Shown here piece after piece: positions 27,426 through 35,930 of a DNA stretch of 60,007 nucleotides. The notes under the pieces are model-generated. The model saw only the letters and a program-made list of their open reading frames with translations. It was not told the DNA's origin and searched no databases. Each line of letters starts with the position of its first letter. Position 1 is the first letter of the stretch. Origin of the DNA: [Streptosporangium] indianense (lineage in GTDB: Bacteria; Actinomycetota; Actinomycetes; Streptomycetales; Streptomycetaceae). The position numbers were made by a program, and so were the translations under genes. The stretch covers positions 1-60,007 of the forward strand of contig NZ_JAKEIO010000033.1 of assembly GCF_021474405.1 (NCBI RefSeq), written 5' to 3'.

Positions 27426-28397
27426 TCAGGAGCCGTGGTGCAGCAGCCAGCCCCGCCAAGCCGACTCGGTCATCTCGCGCACCCCGCGCCGGGCCGTCCA
27501 GCCGAGCTCGGCGGCCGCCCGGGCGGCGGAGGCCACCGCCCGGGGCGCGTCCCCGGGGCGGCGCTCCTCGACGAGCGCAGGCCGGCGGTCGCCGGTGACC
27601 TCGCCGATGACCGTGACCAGTTCACGGACCGAGACGCCCTCGCCGCGGCCGATGTTGACCGTCAGATCACCCTTGCCGCCGCCCCCCGCCAGTCGCCGGG
27701 CGGCCGCCAGGTGGGCCTCGGCCAGGTCGGCCACGTGGATGTAGTCACGGACGCAGGTGCCGTCCGGGGTCGGGTAGTCGTCGCCGAAGATCCGCGGCGC
27801 CTCATCGCGCGTGAGCCGGTCGAAGACCATCGGGACGATGTTGAAGACGCCCGTGTCCGCCAGCTCCGGCGCGGCGGCGCCCGCCACGTTGAAATAGCGC
27901 AGACATACGGTGGAGATCCCGTGCGCCCGGCCCGCCGCCCGCACCAGCCACTCCCCGGCCAGCTTGGTCTCGCCGTACGGGTTCACCGGCGCGCAGGGCG
28001 TGTCCTCCGTGATGAGGTCCACACCGGGGTCGCCGTACACGGCGGCCGACGAGGAGAACACGAAGCGTTCGATCCCGGCCCCGGCGACCGCGTCCAGCAG
28101 GGTCGCCAGGCCGCCGACGTTCTCCCGGTAGTACCGCGTGGGCTGCGCGACGGACTCGGCGACCTGCTTGCGCGCCGCGAGGTGCACCACCCCCGTCACG
28201 CCGTGCTCGGCGAGGACCCGCCGCAGCAGGTCCCCGTCCAGCGAGGAGCCGCGCACGAGCGGAACCTCGGCGGGGAGCCGCGCGGGCACCCCTGCCGACA
28301 GGTCGTCCAGGGCGAGGACGCTCTCCCCGGCCTCGGCCATGGCCTTGGCCACATGTGCTCCGATATAGCCGGCACCGCCGGTGATCAGCCACGTCAT
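27426..28397 (-). CDS. galE: UDP-glucose 4-epimerase
   Basis: Extended short-chain dehydrogenase of 323 residues. NAD-binding motif MTWLITGGAGYIGAHVAKAM at the start, catalytic residues in VFSSSAAVYG and the YxxxK motif NPYGETKLAGEW, and the substrate-domain segment RYFNVAGA plus PDGTCVRDYIHV, which are GalE signatures. It interconverts UDP-glucose and UDP-galactose. It diverges from the phospho-alcohol cluster starting at 28676, and UDP-galactose is a possible donor for that cluster's products, though the cluster's GT2 enzyme resembles dTDP-sugar users as much. The start ATG 28397 precedes the first beta strand exactly. Confidence 0.93.
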   Translation of the reverse strand: MTWLITGGAGYIGAHVAKAMAEAGESVLALDDLSAGVPARLPAEVPLVRGSSLDGDLLRRVLAEHGVTGVVHLAARKQVAESVAQPTRYYRENVGGLATLLDAVAGAGIERFVFSSSAAVYGDPGVDLITEDTPCAPVNPYGETKLAGEWLVRAAGRAHGISTVCLRYFNVAGAAAPELADTGVFNIVPMVFDRLTRDEAPRIFGDDYPTPDGTCVRDYIHVADLAEAHLAAARRLAGGGGKGDLTVNIGRGEGVSVRELVTVIGEVTGDRRPALVEERRPGDAPRAVASAARAAAELGWTARRGVREMTESAWRGWLLHHGS

Positions 28398-28675
28398 GGT
28401 CGCCCACCCTATGCGGCCACGGACACCGCCCACGCAATGTCCTCGTTGTCCGCTTAAGGACGCGCGGTTTGTGGGGCGGGCCCCGGATCCATGATGATGA
28501 TCGCGGCAAGGGCTCGTGCGAACCACGTCGATCCATCCGCCGAACGGGCGGTGAACGTGGCCCTCCCGGCATCCGATAGCCTCTGCCGACATGCCGCCCG
28601 GGAGCCACCGGAGAAGGCGCCCCCACCATGTACGTCACCGGCGCGGACGCACCGGTACCCAGGGAGTGAATTCGG

Positions 28676-30487
28676 TTGTCGACCGCCATCCTCACCGGCC
28701 AGCCGGTCCCCGGATCGTCGATCGAGGCCGACCTGCGGTCCCTCGGGTTCGACCTCCGGACCGCGAGCGACGCCGCCGAGGCCGAGACCCTCCTCGCCGA
28801 GGTGCCGGGCGACGAGCGGGTCGCGCTGGTCGACGCCCGCTTCGTGGGGCACGTGCACGCGCTGCGCCTCGGCCTCACCGACCCCCGGTTCCCGCTCGCC
28901 GCGATCCCCGGTGCCGTCACCGCCCAGCCCGCCGGGCGCCAGGCGCTGACCCGGGCGATGGCCCGCGAGAACTCCGCCGGCGGCGGCACCCTCGTCGACA
29001 GCCTCGCCGACCGCATCCTCACCGCCCTGGACGCCGACGGCACCGCGGTGCACCGCCCCGAGCTGGGCAGTCTCGTCGCTGCCGTCCCCGCCGACCCCCA
29101 GGCCCGCAACGAGGCCCGGCAGGCGGTCGCGGACATCGACGACGAGGCCGTACGCCTGAAGTCCGCGGTGAAGGCCCGCGACGGCTTCTTCACCACCTAC
29201 TGCGTCAGCCCCTACTCCCGCTACATCGCCCGCTGGTGCGCCCGCCGCGGCCTGACTCCGAACCAGGTCACCACCGCCTCGCTGATCACCGCCCTCATAG
29301 CGGCGGCCTGCGCGGCCACCGGCACCCGCGGCGGCTTCGTCGCGGCCGGTGTCCTGCTGATCGCGTCCTTCGTGCTGGACTGCACCGACGGCCAGCTCGC
29401 CCGCTATTCCCTGCAGTACTCCACGCTCGGCGCCTGGCTCGACGCCACCTTCGACCGGGCGAAGGAGTACGCCTACTACGCCGGCCTCGCGCTGGGAGCG
29501 GCCCGCGGCGGAGACGACGTCTGGGCCCTCGCCCTCGGCGCCATGGTCCTGCAGACCTGCCGGCACGTCGTGGACTTCTCCTTCAACGAGGCCAACCACG
29601 ACGCCACCGCCAACACCAGCCCCACCGCCGCCCTCTCCGACAAGCTCGACAGCGTCGGCTGGACGGTCTGGGTCCGGCGGATGATCGTCCTGCCCATCGG
29701 CGAACGCTGGGCGATGATCGCCGTCCTGACGGCGGCCACGACGCCCCGCATCACCTTCTACGCGCTGCTCGTCGGCTGCGCCTTCGCCGCGACGTACACC
29801 ACGGCCGGGCGCGTGCTGCGCTCCCTGACCCGCAAGGCCCGGCGGACCGACCGGGCGGCCGCCGCCCTGGCCGACCTCGCCGACAGCGGCCCCCTCGCCC
29901 AGGGCTTCGCCGAAGCGCTCAAGAAGCCCGCCCGCAAGCTGCCCGGCTTCGCCGCCCCCGCCGTCGCGCTGCTCGGCGGTCTCACCGTCGTCCTCACCGC
30001 GGCCCTGACGGACTTCGGCGGCCCCTGGCCCCTCGTCGCGGCCCTCGTCTACGCCCTGACCTCCGGCCTCGCCGTCGCCCGCCCCCTCAAGGGCGCCCTC
30101 GACTGGCTGGTCCCGCCGTTCCTGCGCGCCGCCGAGTACGGCACCGTCCTGGTCCTGGCGGCCAAGGCGGACGTGGGCGGAGCCCTTCCCGCGGCATTCG
30201 GGCTGGTGGCCGCGGTCGCCTACCATCACTACGACACCGTCTACCGCATCCGCGGCGACGCCGGAGCGCCCCCGGCCTGGCTGGTGCGCTCCATCGGAGG
30301 GCACGAAGGGCGGACGCTGCTCGTCACCGTCCTCGCCGCGCTGCTCACCGCCCCTCAGTTCAAGGTCGCGCTCACGGCTGTCGCCGTGGCCGTGGCCCTG
30401 GTGGTGCTCGTCGAGAGCATCCGCTTCTGGGTGGCCGCCCACCAGGGCGGCGCACCCGCCGTACACGATGAAGGAGAAACCGCATGA
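28676..30487 (+). CDS. CDP-alcohol phosphatidyltransferase-family membrane protein with N-terminal extension
   Basis: A 603-residue protein starting at TTG 28676 with AGGGAG 9 bases before it. Residues 1-165 form an alternating alpha/beta domain (ALVDARFVGHVHALRLGLTD) that looks like a degraded nucleotidyltransferase. A linker AVKARDGFFTTYCVSPYSRY precedes the membrane enzyme. The full CDP-alcohol signature DxxDGxxAR-x8-GxxxDxxxD is present near residues 237-262 (DCTDGQLARY then GAWLDATFD), so it is probably active. About ten membrane helices follow, many more than the usual six. The order resembles the IPCT-DIPPS fusions that link a cytidylyltransferase to a CDP-alcohol transferase. It is the first gene of a seven-gene run, and its stop overlaps the next gene as ATGA. 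Confidence 0.85.
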   Translation: MSTAILTGQPVPGSSIEADLRSLGFDLRTASDAAEAETLLAEVPGDERVALVDARFVGHVHALRLGLTDPRFPLAAIPGAVTAQPAGRQALTRAMARENSAGGGTLVDSLADRILTALDADGTAVHRPELGSLVAAVPADPQARNEARQAVADIDDEAVRLKSAVKARDGFFTTYCVSPYSRYIARWCARRGLTPNQVTTASLITALIAAACAATGTRGGFVAAGVLLIASFVLDCTDGQLARYSLQYSTLGAWLDATFDRAKEYAYYAGLALGAARGGDDVWALALGAMVLQTCRHVVDFSFNEANHDATANTSPTAALSDKLDSVGWTVWVRRMIVLPIGERWAMIAVLTAATTPRITFYALLVGCAFAATYTTAGRVLRSLTRKARRTDRAAAALADLADSGPLAQGFAEALKKPARKLPGFAAPAVALLGGLTVVLTAALTDFGGPWPLVAALVYALTSGLAVARPLKGALDWLVPPFLRAAEYGTVLVLAAKADVGGALPAAFGLVAAVAYHHYDTVYRIRGDAGAPPAWLVRSIGGHEGRTLLVTVLAALLTAPQFKVALTAVAVAVALVVLVESIRFWVAAHQGGAPAVHDEGETA

Positions 30488-31236
30488 TCGGCCTCGTGCT
30501 CGCGGCCGGCGCCGGCCGGCGTCTGCGCCCCTACACCGACAGCCTCCCCAAGGCACTGGTGCCGGTCGGCCCCGCGGGCATAGACGGCGAACCCACGGTC
30601 CTCGACCTGACCCTCGGCAACTTCGCCGAGATCGGTCTCACCGAGGTCGCGATCATCGTCGGCTACCGCAAGGAGGCCGTCTACGCGCGCAAGGAGGCCC
30701 TGGAGCAGAAGTACGGCCTCAAGCTCACCCTCATCGACAACGACAAGGCCGAGGAGTGGAACAACGCCTACTCCCTGTGGTGCGGCCGTGACGCCCTCAA
30801 GGACGGCGTGATCCTCGCCAACGGCGACACCGTCCACCCGGTCTCCGTCGAGAAGACGCTGCTCGCCGCCCGCGGCGACGGCAAGAAGATCATCCTCGCC
30901 CTGGACACGGTCAAGGACCTGGCCGACGAGGAGATGAAGGTCGTCGTCGACCCCGCCAAGGGCATGACGAAGATCACCAAGCTGATGGACCCCGCCGAGG
31001 CCACCGGCGAGTACATCGGCGTCACCCTCATCGAGGGCGACGCCGCCCCCGAGCTGGCCGACGCCCTCAAGGCCGTCTGGGAGACCGACCCGCAGCAGTT
31101 CTACGAGCACGGCTACCAGGAGCTGGTCAACCGCGGCTTCCGCATCGACGTGGCGCCGATCGGCGACGTCAAGTGGGTGGAGATCGACAACCACGACGAC
31201 CTCGCCCGCGGACGGGAGATCGCGTGCCAGTCCTGA
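30484..31236 (+). CDS. NTP-transferase, LicC-like sugar-phosphate/alcohol-phosphate nucleotidyltransferase
   Basis: Nucleotidyltransferase of 250 residues. The nucleotide-binding loop LAAGAGRRLRPYTDSLPKAL occupies residues 6-25, the metal-binding Asp lies in LANGDTVHP near 119, and EEWNNAYSLWCGRDAL before it resembles the phosphocholine cytidylyltransferase LicC pattern. It therefore likely activates a phosphorylated alcohol with CTP, giving the CDP-alcohol that the flanking CDP-alcohol transferases use. The ATG overlaps the previous stop and the next start lies inside its 3' end, so the stoichiometry is coupled. NTP and acceptor specificity are inferred only from context. Confidence 0.85.
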   Translation: MIGLVLAAGAGRRLRPYTDSLPKALVPVGPAGIDGEPTVLDLTLGNFAEIGLTEVAIIVGYRKEAVYARKEALEQKYGLKLTLIDNDKAEEWNNAYSLWCGRDALKDGVILANGDTVHPVSVEKTLLAARGDGKKIILALDTVKDLADEEMKVVVDPAKGMTKITKLMDPAEATGEYIGVTLIEGDAAPELADALKAVWETDPQQFYEHGYQELVNRGFRIDVAPIGDVKWVEIDNHDDLARGREIACQS

Positions 31237-32285
31237 CCCGTCTCATCCCCTCGCCGCTCGTCGTGGACATCCGCCCGGGTGCCCTCGACGACCTGGCGTG
31301 CGTCCTCGCCGACGAGCGCATCTCGCACTCCGGCCGCCTCGCCGTCGCCGTCAGCGGCGGCTCGGGCGCCAAGCTGCGCGAGCGCATCTCGCCGAGCATG
31401 CCCGGCGCCACCTGGTACGAGGTCGGCGGCGGCACCCTCGACGACGCGGTCCGGCTGGCCGGCGACATAAAGGCCGGCCACTTCGACGCGGTCGTCGGCC
31501 TCGGCGGCGGCAAGATCATCGACTGTGCGAAGTTCGCCGCGGCACGCGTCGGCCTGCCCCTGGTCGCCGTGCCCACGAACCTCGCGCACGACGGCCTGTG
31601 CTCGCCGGTCGCCACCCTCGACAACGACGCGGGCCGCGGCTCCTACGGTGTGCCGAACCCGATCGCCGTCGTCATCGACCTGGACGTTATCCGTGACGCC
31701 CCGGCCCGGTTCGTCCGGGCCGGCATCGGTGACGCGATCTCCAACATCAATGCCGTCGCGGACTGGGAACTCGCCAACCGCGTCAAGGGCGAGAAGATCG
31801 ACGGACTCGCCGCCGCCATGGCCCGCCAGGCGGGCGAGGCGGTGCTCCGGCACCCGGGCGGGATCGGCGACAACGACTTCCTCCAGGTACTCGCCGAGGC
31901 ACTCGTCCTCACCGGCATCGCGATGTCGATCTCGGGCGACTCGCGGCCGGCCTCCGGGTCGTGCCACGAGATCAATCACGCCTTCGACCTGCTCTTCCCC
32001 AAGCGCGCCGCTTCCCACGGCGAGCAGTGCGGTCTCGGTGCGGCCTTCGCGATGTGGCTGCGCGGGGCGCACGAGGAGTCGGCGTACATGGCGGAGGTCC
32101 TGCGCCGGCACGGCCTGCCCGTGCTCCCGGACGAGATCGGCTTCACGACGGACGAGTTCGTCAAGGCCGTGGAGTTCGCCCCGGAGACCCGGCCCGGCCG
32201 CTACACCATCCTCGAACACCTCGACCTGAACCCCGAACAGATCAAGGACACCTACACCGACTATGTCAAGGCCATCGGTAGCTGA
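31224..32285 (+). CDS. sn-glycerol-1-phosphate dehydrogenase-like protein (EgsA/AraM type)
   Basis: Iron-alcohol-dehydrogenase-superfamily protein of 353 residues. NAD(P)-binding segment DAVVGLGGGKIIDCAKF near 95 and the G1P-dehydrogenase hallmark VAVPTNLAHDGLCSPVAT near 115 are present, as are three candidate metal ligands, Asp in ISNINAVADW, His in GSCHEINHAFD and His in ASHGEQCGLG. Such enzymes reduce dihydroxyacetone phosphate to sn-glycerol-1-phosphate, the archaeal lipid stereoisomer, known in bacteria from Bacillus AraM. GTG 31224 with GGGAG 5 bases upstream is the start and overlaps the nucleotidyltransferase by 13 bases. A different substrate within the family cannot be excluded. Confidence 0.83.
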   Translation: MPVLTRLIPSPLVVDIRPGALDDLACVLADERISHSGRLAVAVSGGSGAKLRERISPSMPGATWYEVGGGTLDDAVRLAGDIKAGHFDAVVGLGGGKIIDCAKFAAARVGLPLVAVPTNLAHDGLCSPVATLDNDAGRGSYGVPNPIAVVIDLDVIRDAPARFVRAGIGDAISNINAVADWELANRVKGEKIDGLAAAMARQAGEAVLRHPGGIGDNDFLQVLAEALVLTGIAMSISGDSRPASGSCHEINHAFDLLFPKRAASHGEQCGLGAAFAMWLRGAHEESAYMAEVLRRHGLPVLPDEIGFTTDEFVKAVEFAPETRPGRYTILEHLDLNPEQIKDTYTDYVKAIGS

Positions 32286-33042
32286 ACTACGCCCCGTCGT
32301 TCACCCCGCCGGGGTGAAGGACCGGCGCAGCGGTGAGCACTGGATGGGACGCCTCTACATGCGTGAGGTGTCCCTGCGGGTCGACCGCTACCTGGTGAAC
32401 ACCAGGGTCACGCCCAACCAGCTCACGTACCTGATGACCGTCTTCGGTGTGCTCGCGGCCCCGGCATTGCTCGTGCCGGGGATCCCGGGCGCCGTCCTCG
32501 GCGTGGTGTGCGTCCAGATGTACCTGCTGCTGGACTGCGTCGACGGCGAGATCGCGCGCTGGAAGAAGCAGTACTCGCTCAACGGCGTCTACCTGGACCG
32601 GGTCGGCGCCTACCTCACCGACGCCGCCGTGCTCACCGGCTTCGGCCTGCGCGCCGCCGACCTGTGGGGCAGCGGCCGCATCGACTGGCTGTGGGCCTTC
32701 CTCGGCACGCTGGCCGCCCTCGGCGCCATCCTGATCAAGGCGGAGACCGACCTGGTCGGCGTCGCCCGGCACCAGGCCGGAAAGCCGCCGGTCCAGGAGA
32801 CCGCCGCCGAGATGCGCTCCTCCGGCATGGCACTGGCCCGCAAGGCCGCTGCCGCCCTGAAGTTCCACCGCCTCATCCTCGGCATCGAGGCGTCCCTGCT
32901 GATCCTGGTCCTGGCGATCGCCGACCAGGCCCGCGGCGACCTGTTCTTCTCCCGGCTCGGCGTGGCGGTGCTGGCCGGCATCGCGCTCGTGCAGACCCTG
33001 CTGCACCTCGTGTCCATCCTCGCCTCCAGCAGGCTGAAGTGA
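32263..33042 (+). CDS. CDP-alcohol phosphatidyltransferase, second copy with altered catalytic motif
   Basis: A 259-residue membrane protein with about six helices and the signature DCVDGEIARWKKQYSLNG then VYLDRVGAYLTD near residues 90-120. The pattern DxxDGxxAR-x8-GxxxD is intact, but the final Asp, the expected catalytic base, is replaced by Ala (LDRVGA). It may use another residue or be a partner of the first CDP-alcohol transferase. The start ATG 32263 overlaps the dehydrogenase by 23 bases and has no clear ribosome site, so it relies on coupling. It presumably transfers an alcohol-phosphate from a CDP-alcohol onto a lipid or glycan acceptor. Confidence 0.83.
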   Translation: MSRPSVAELRPVVHPAGVKDRRSGEHWMGRLYMREVSLRVDRYLVNTRVTPNQLTYLMTVFGVLAAPALLVPGIPGAVLGVVCVQMYLLLDCVDGEIARWKKQYSLNGVYLDRVGAYLTDAAVLTGFGLRAADLWGSGRIDWLWAFLGTLAALGAILIKAETDLVGVARHQAGKPPVQETAAEMRSSGMALARKAAAALKFHRLILGIEASLLILVLAIADQARGDLFFSRLGVAVLAGIALVQTLLHLVSILASSRLK

Positions 33043-33920
33043 GCGGCATGAAGGTCGGCGCCGTCATCATCACCATGGGCAACCGGCCCGAGGAGCTGCG
33101 CGCCCTGCTCGACTCCGTCGCCAAGCAGGACGGCGACCCGGTCGAGGTGGTCGTCGTCGGCAACGGCTCGCCCGTCCCGGACGTCCCCGAGGGCGTCCGC
33201 ACCATCGAACTGCCCGAGAACCTCGGCATCCCCGGCGGCCGCAACGTCGGCATCGAGGCCTTCGGCCCCTCCGGCCGGGACGTCGACGTCCTGCTCTTCC
33301 TCGACGACGACGGCCTGCTCGCGGGCCACGACACCGCCGAGCTGTGCCGGAAGGCGTTCGAGGCGGACCCGAAGCTCGGCATCGTGAGTTTCCGCATAGC
33401 CGACCCGGAGACCGGAGTCACCCAGCGCCGGCACGTCCCCCGGCTGCGCGCCGCCGACCCGATGCGCTCCTCGCGGGTCACCACCTTCCTCGGCGGCGCC
33501 AACGCCGTGCGCACCCGCGTCTTCGCCGACGTCGGCGGACTCCCGGACGAGTTCTTCTACGCCCACGAGGAAACCGACCTGGCGTGGCGGGCCCTCGACG
33601 CGGGCTGGATGATCGACTACCGGTCCGACATGGTGCTCTACCACCCGACGACCGCCCCCTCGCGGCACGCGGTCTACCACCGCATGGTCGCCCGCAACCG
33701 CGTCTGGCTGGCCCGCCGCAACCTCCCCGCGCCGCTCGTCCCCGTCTACCTCGGCGTGTGGCTGCTGCTCACTCTGGTGCGCCGTCCTTCCCGCAGTGCG
33801 CTGCGGGCCTGGTTCGGCGGATTCCGCGAGGGCTGGACCACCTCGTGCGGGCCCCGCAGGCCCATGAAGTGGCGTACGGTGTGGCGGCTGACCCGGCTGG
33901 GCCGGCCCCCCGTCATCTGA
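33039..33920 (+). CDS. Glycosyltransferase family 2
   Basis: GT-A fold enzyme of 293 residues. The nucleotide-sugar start is VGAVIITMGNRPEELRALL, the metal-binding DxD is in LLFLDDDGLL near residue 93, and the acceptor/catalytic segment FFYAHEETDLAWRALDAGW lies near 175, followed by a hydrophobic membrane-proximal tail. It resembles rhamnosyl- and galactofuranosyl-transferase-type GT2 proteins. The GTG at 33039 overlaps the previous stop as GTGA; ATG 33048 is an alternative. Its place between the CDP-alcohol transferase and the exporter genes suggests it adds sugar to the cluster's product before export. The donor sugar is unknown. Confidence 0.88.
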   Translation: MSGMKVGAVIITMGNRPEELRALLDSVAKQDGDPVEVVVVGNGSPVPDVPEGVRTIELPENLGIPGGRNVGIEAFGPSGRDVDVLLFLDDDGLLAGHDTAELCRKAFEADPKLGIVSFRIADPETGVTQRRHVPRLRAADPMRSSRVTTFLGGANAVRTRVFADVGGLPDEFFYAHEETDLAWRALDAGWMIDYRSDMVLYHPTTAPSRHAVYHRMVARNRVWLARRNLPAPLVPVYLGVWLLLTLVRRPSRSALRAWFGGFREGWTTSCGPRRPMKWRTVWRLTRLGRPPVI

Positions 33921-34025
33921 CAAGCTCGTATCCGGGAACACCCGGGAACCCCCGGGCCGTACCCCGGCCCCGGCTCCTGCCGGACCGGCACAGGCCGAGC
34001 ATCTCGAAGACGAAAGTTTCCACTA

Positions 34026-34955
34026 GTGAGTGAGACAACGCACGACGCCACGGTCGCGGTGACCCCGCCCGCGGCGCCCGATGAGGGCCTCACGGCGAGG
34101 GAACTCGCCGCCAAGCACGGGCTGACCGTGAGCGGCGCCCGTCCGTCCCTCGTCGAGTACGTCCGTCAGCTCTGGGACCGGCGGCACTTCATCCTCGCCT
34201 TCTCCCGGGCGAAGCTGACCGCCCAGTACAGCCAGGCCAAGCTGGGCCAGCTGTGGCAGGTGGCCACGCCGCTGCTGAACGCGGCCGTGTACTTCTTCAT
34301 CTTCGGCCTGCTCCTGGAGGCCGACCGGGGGCTGCCCCGCGAGGTGTACATCCCGTTCCTCGTCACGGGTGTGTTCGTGTTCACCTTCACGCAGAGCTCG
34401 GTCATGGCGGGTGTGCGCGCGATCTCCGGCAACCTCGGCCTGGTCCGCGCCCTGCACTTCCCGCGCGCCTCGCTGCCGATCTCCTTCGCGCTCCAGCAGC
34501 TCCAGCAGCTGCTCTTCTCGATGATCGTGCTGTTCGCCGTCACGATCGGCTTCGGCCACTACCCGGACCTGTCCTGGCTGCTGATCGTGCCGGTGCTCGT
34601 GCTCCAGTTCTGCTTCAACACCGGCCTCGCGCTGATCATGGCCCGGGCGGGCGCCAAGACCCCCGACCTCGCGCAGCTGATGCCGTTCGTGATGCGGACC
34701 TGGATGTACGCGTCGGGAGTGATGTTCTCCATCCCGATCTTCCTGGCGGACAAGCCGGCCTGGATCGCGAACCTCCTGCAGTGGAACCCGGCCGCGATCT
34801 ACATGGACCTGATGCGCTTCGCCCTGATCGACGACTACGGCGCGAAGTTCCTGCCCGACCACGTCTGGGCGGCCGCGGGCGCCTGGGCCGTGCTCTTCGC
34901 CGTGGGCGGCTTCGTGTACTTCTGGAAGGCGGAGGAGAGGTACGGCCGTGGCTGA
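34026..34955 (+). CDS. ABC transporter permease, teichoic-acid/polysaccharide exporter type (TagG-like)
   Basis: A 309-residue ABC-2 permease. After a 60-residue soluble part, the first membrane segment is preceded by LAFSRAKLTAQYSQAKLGQLW, the conserved amphipathic gate helix of TagG/Wzm exporters, then six membrane helices with VPFLVTGVFVFTFTQ and MPFVMRTWMYASGVMFSIP. These exporters move undecaprenyl-linked polymers or glycolipids from the cytoplasmic face. The start is GTG 34026 with GAAAG upstream. A gap of 105 bases from the GT2 gene, containing CCCGGG-rich inverted repeats, may hold a secondary promoter. Its stop overlaps the ATPase start. Confidence 0.92.
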   Translation: MSETTHDATVAVTPPAAPDEGLTARELAAKHGLTVSGARPSLVEYVRQLWDRRHFILAFSRAKLTAQYSQAKLGQLWQVATPLLNAAVYFFIFGLLLEADRGLPREVYIPFLVTGVFVFTFTQSSVMAGVRAISGNLGLVRALHFPRASLPISFALQQLQQLLFSMIVLFAVTIGFGHYPDLSWLLIVPVLVLQFCFNTGLALIMARAGAKTPDLAQLMPFVMRTWMYASGVMFSIPIFLADKPAWIANLLQWNPAAIYMDLMRFALIDDYGAKFLPDHVWAAAGAWAVLFAVGGFVYFWKAEERYGRG

Positions 34956-35727
34956 GCAGCAGCAGGACGCACGCGTCCCCACCGTCGTCGCGGACGACCT
35001 GCACATCGTCTACCGCGTCAACGGCGCCAAGACCGGCAAGGGCAGTGCCACCGCCGCCTTGAGCCGCATCCTCAAGCGCGGCGAGGAGCGGGGCGTGCGC
35101 AAGGTGCACGCGGTGCGGGGCGTCTCCTTCGTGGCGTACCGCGGCGAGGCCATCGGCCTCATCGGTTCCAACGGCTCCGGCAAGTCGACCCTGCTGCGGG
35201 CCATCGCCGGGCTGCTCCCCGCCGAGCAGGGCAAGGTCTACACCGACGGCCAGCCCTCGCTGCTCGGCGTCAACGCGGCCCTGATGAACGACCTCACCGG
35301 CGAGCGCAACGTCATATTGGGCGGGCTCGCCATGGGCATGTCCCGGGAGGAGATCAAGGAGCGCTACCAGGACATCGTCGACTTCTCCGGCATCAACGAG
35401 AAGGGCGACTTCATCACGCTGCCCATGCGCACCTACTCCTCCGGCATGGCGGCCCGGCTCCGCTTCTCCATCGCGGCGGCCAAGGACCACGACGTCCTGA
35501 TGATCGACGAGGCCCTGGCGACCGGCGACCGCAAGTTCCAGAAGCGCTCCGAGGACCGCATCCGGGAGCTGCGCAAGGAAGCGGGCACGGTGTTTCTGGT
35601 CAGTCACAACAACAAGTCCATCCGCGACACCTGCAACCGCGTCCTGTGGCTGGAACGCGGTGAGCTCCGCATGGACGGCCCCACGGACGAGGTGCTCAAG
35701 GAGTACGAGAAGTTCACGGGCAAGTAG
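34948..35727 (+). CDS. ABC transporter ATP-binding protein (TagH-like)
   Basis: ATPase of 259 residues: Walker A GSNGSGKST near residue 73, Q-loop region GVNAALMNDLTGERN, signature YSSGMAARLRF near 160, Walker B VLMIDEALATGD near 185, and switch His in VSHNNKSI. Wzt/TagH exporters share this order and the gate-helix-compatible Q-loop. The short C-terminus means there is no carbohydrate-binding domain, as in TagH-short types. The GTG start at 34948 overlaps the permease by 8 bases. It powers export of the phospho-glycan or glycolipid inferred from the upstream enzymes. A terminator follows. Confidence 0.93.
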   Translation: MAEQQQDARVPTVVADDLHIVYRVNGAKTGKGSATAALSRILKRGEERGVRKVHAVRGVSFVAYRGEAIGLIGSNGSGKSTLLRAIAGLLPAEQGKVYTDGQPSLLGVNAALMNDLTGERNVILGGLAMGMSREEIKERYQDIVDFSGINEKGDFITLPMRTYSSGMAARLRFSIAAAKDHDVLMIDEALATGDRKFQKRSEDRIRELRKEAGTVFLVSHNNKSIRDTCNRVLWLERGELRMDGPTDEVLKEYEKFTGK

Positions 35728-35741
35728 CCGGTATCCGGACA

Positions 35742-35772
35742 GGGCCCCGACGGAACTGCCCCGGCGGGGCCC
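35742..35772 (+). terminator. Terminator at end of the seven-gene phospho-alcohol cluster
   Basis: Inverted repeat GGGCCCCG (35742) with CGGGGCCC (35765), extended inward by CGG/CCG after one mismatch. It lies 14 bases after the ATPase stop. Confidence 0.65.
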
Positions 35773-35873
35773 CGCGTCTGCAAAGGAAACGTCAACTCCG
35801 GCCCATCTCAGGAATCTTGGGGCCAATCGGTGTGTTCTCGTGATGCGCGGGACACCCTGACGAACCGTGTCGC

Positions 35874-35883
35874 GTTGTACAAC
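35874..35883. promoter_or_regulatory. Palindrome GTTGTACAAC upstream of the hopanoid operon
   Basis: Perfect 10-bp palindrome in a relatively AT-rich stretch about 150 bases before the upstream ORF. It sits about 40 bases upstream of the candidate -10 box GATAAT at 35921-35926, a sensible activator or repressor distance. The regulator is not known. Confidence 0.4.
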
Positions 35884-35920
35884 GTAAGCTGTACCGGTCC
35901 CGAAACACGGCAATCAGGGC

Positions 35921-35926
35921 GATAAT
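35921..35926 (+). promoter_or_regulatory. Candidate -10 box (GATAAT) of the hopanoid operon
   Basis: GATAAT is close to the housekeeping consensus, but no TTGACA-like hexamer lies at 16-19 bases upstream. Regulator-assisted or alternative-sigma initiation is therefore likely if this is the promoter. The start site would be near 35933, immediately before a hairpin. Confidence 0.35.
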
Positions 35927-35930
35927 GCGC

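Noticed and set aside
28454..30556. Long antisense frame of 700 residues opposite the first CDP-alcohol transferase
   Set aside because: Shadow of the real gene, Gly/Asp/Val-rich and without any recognisable motif.
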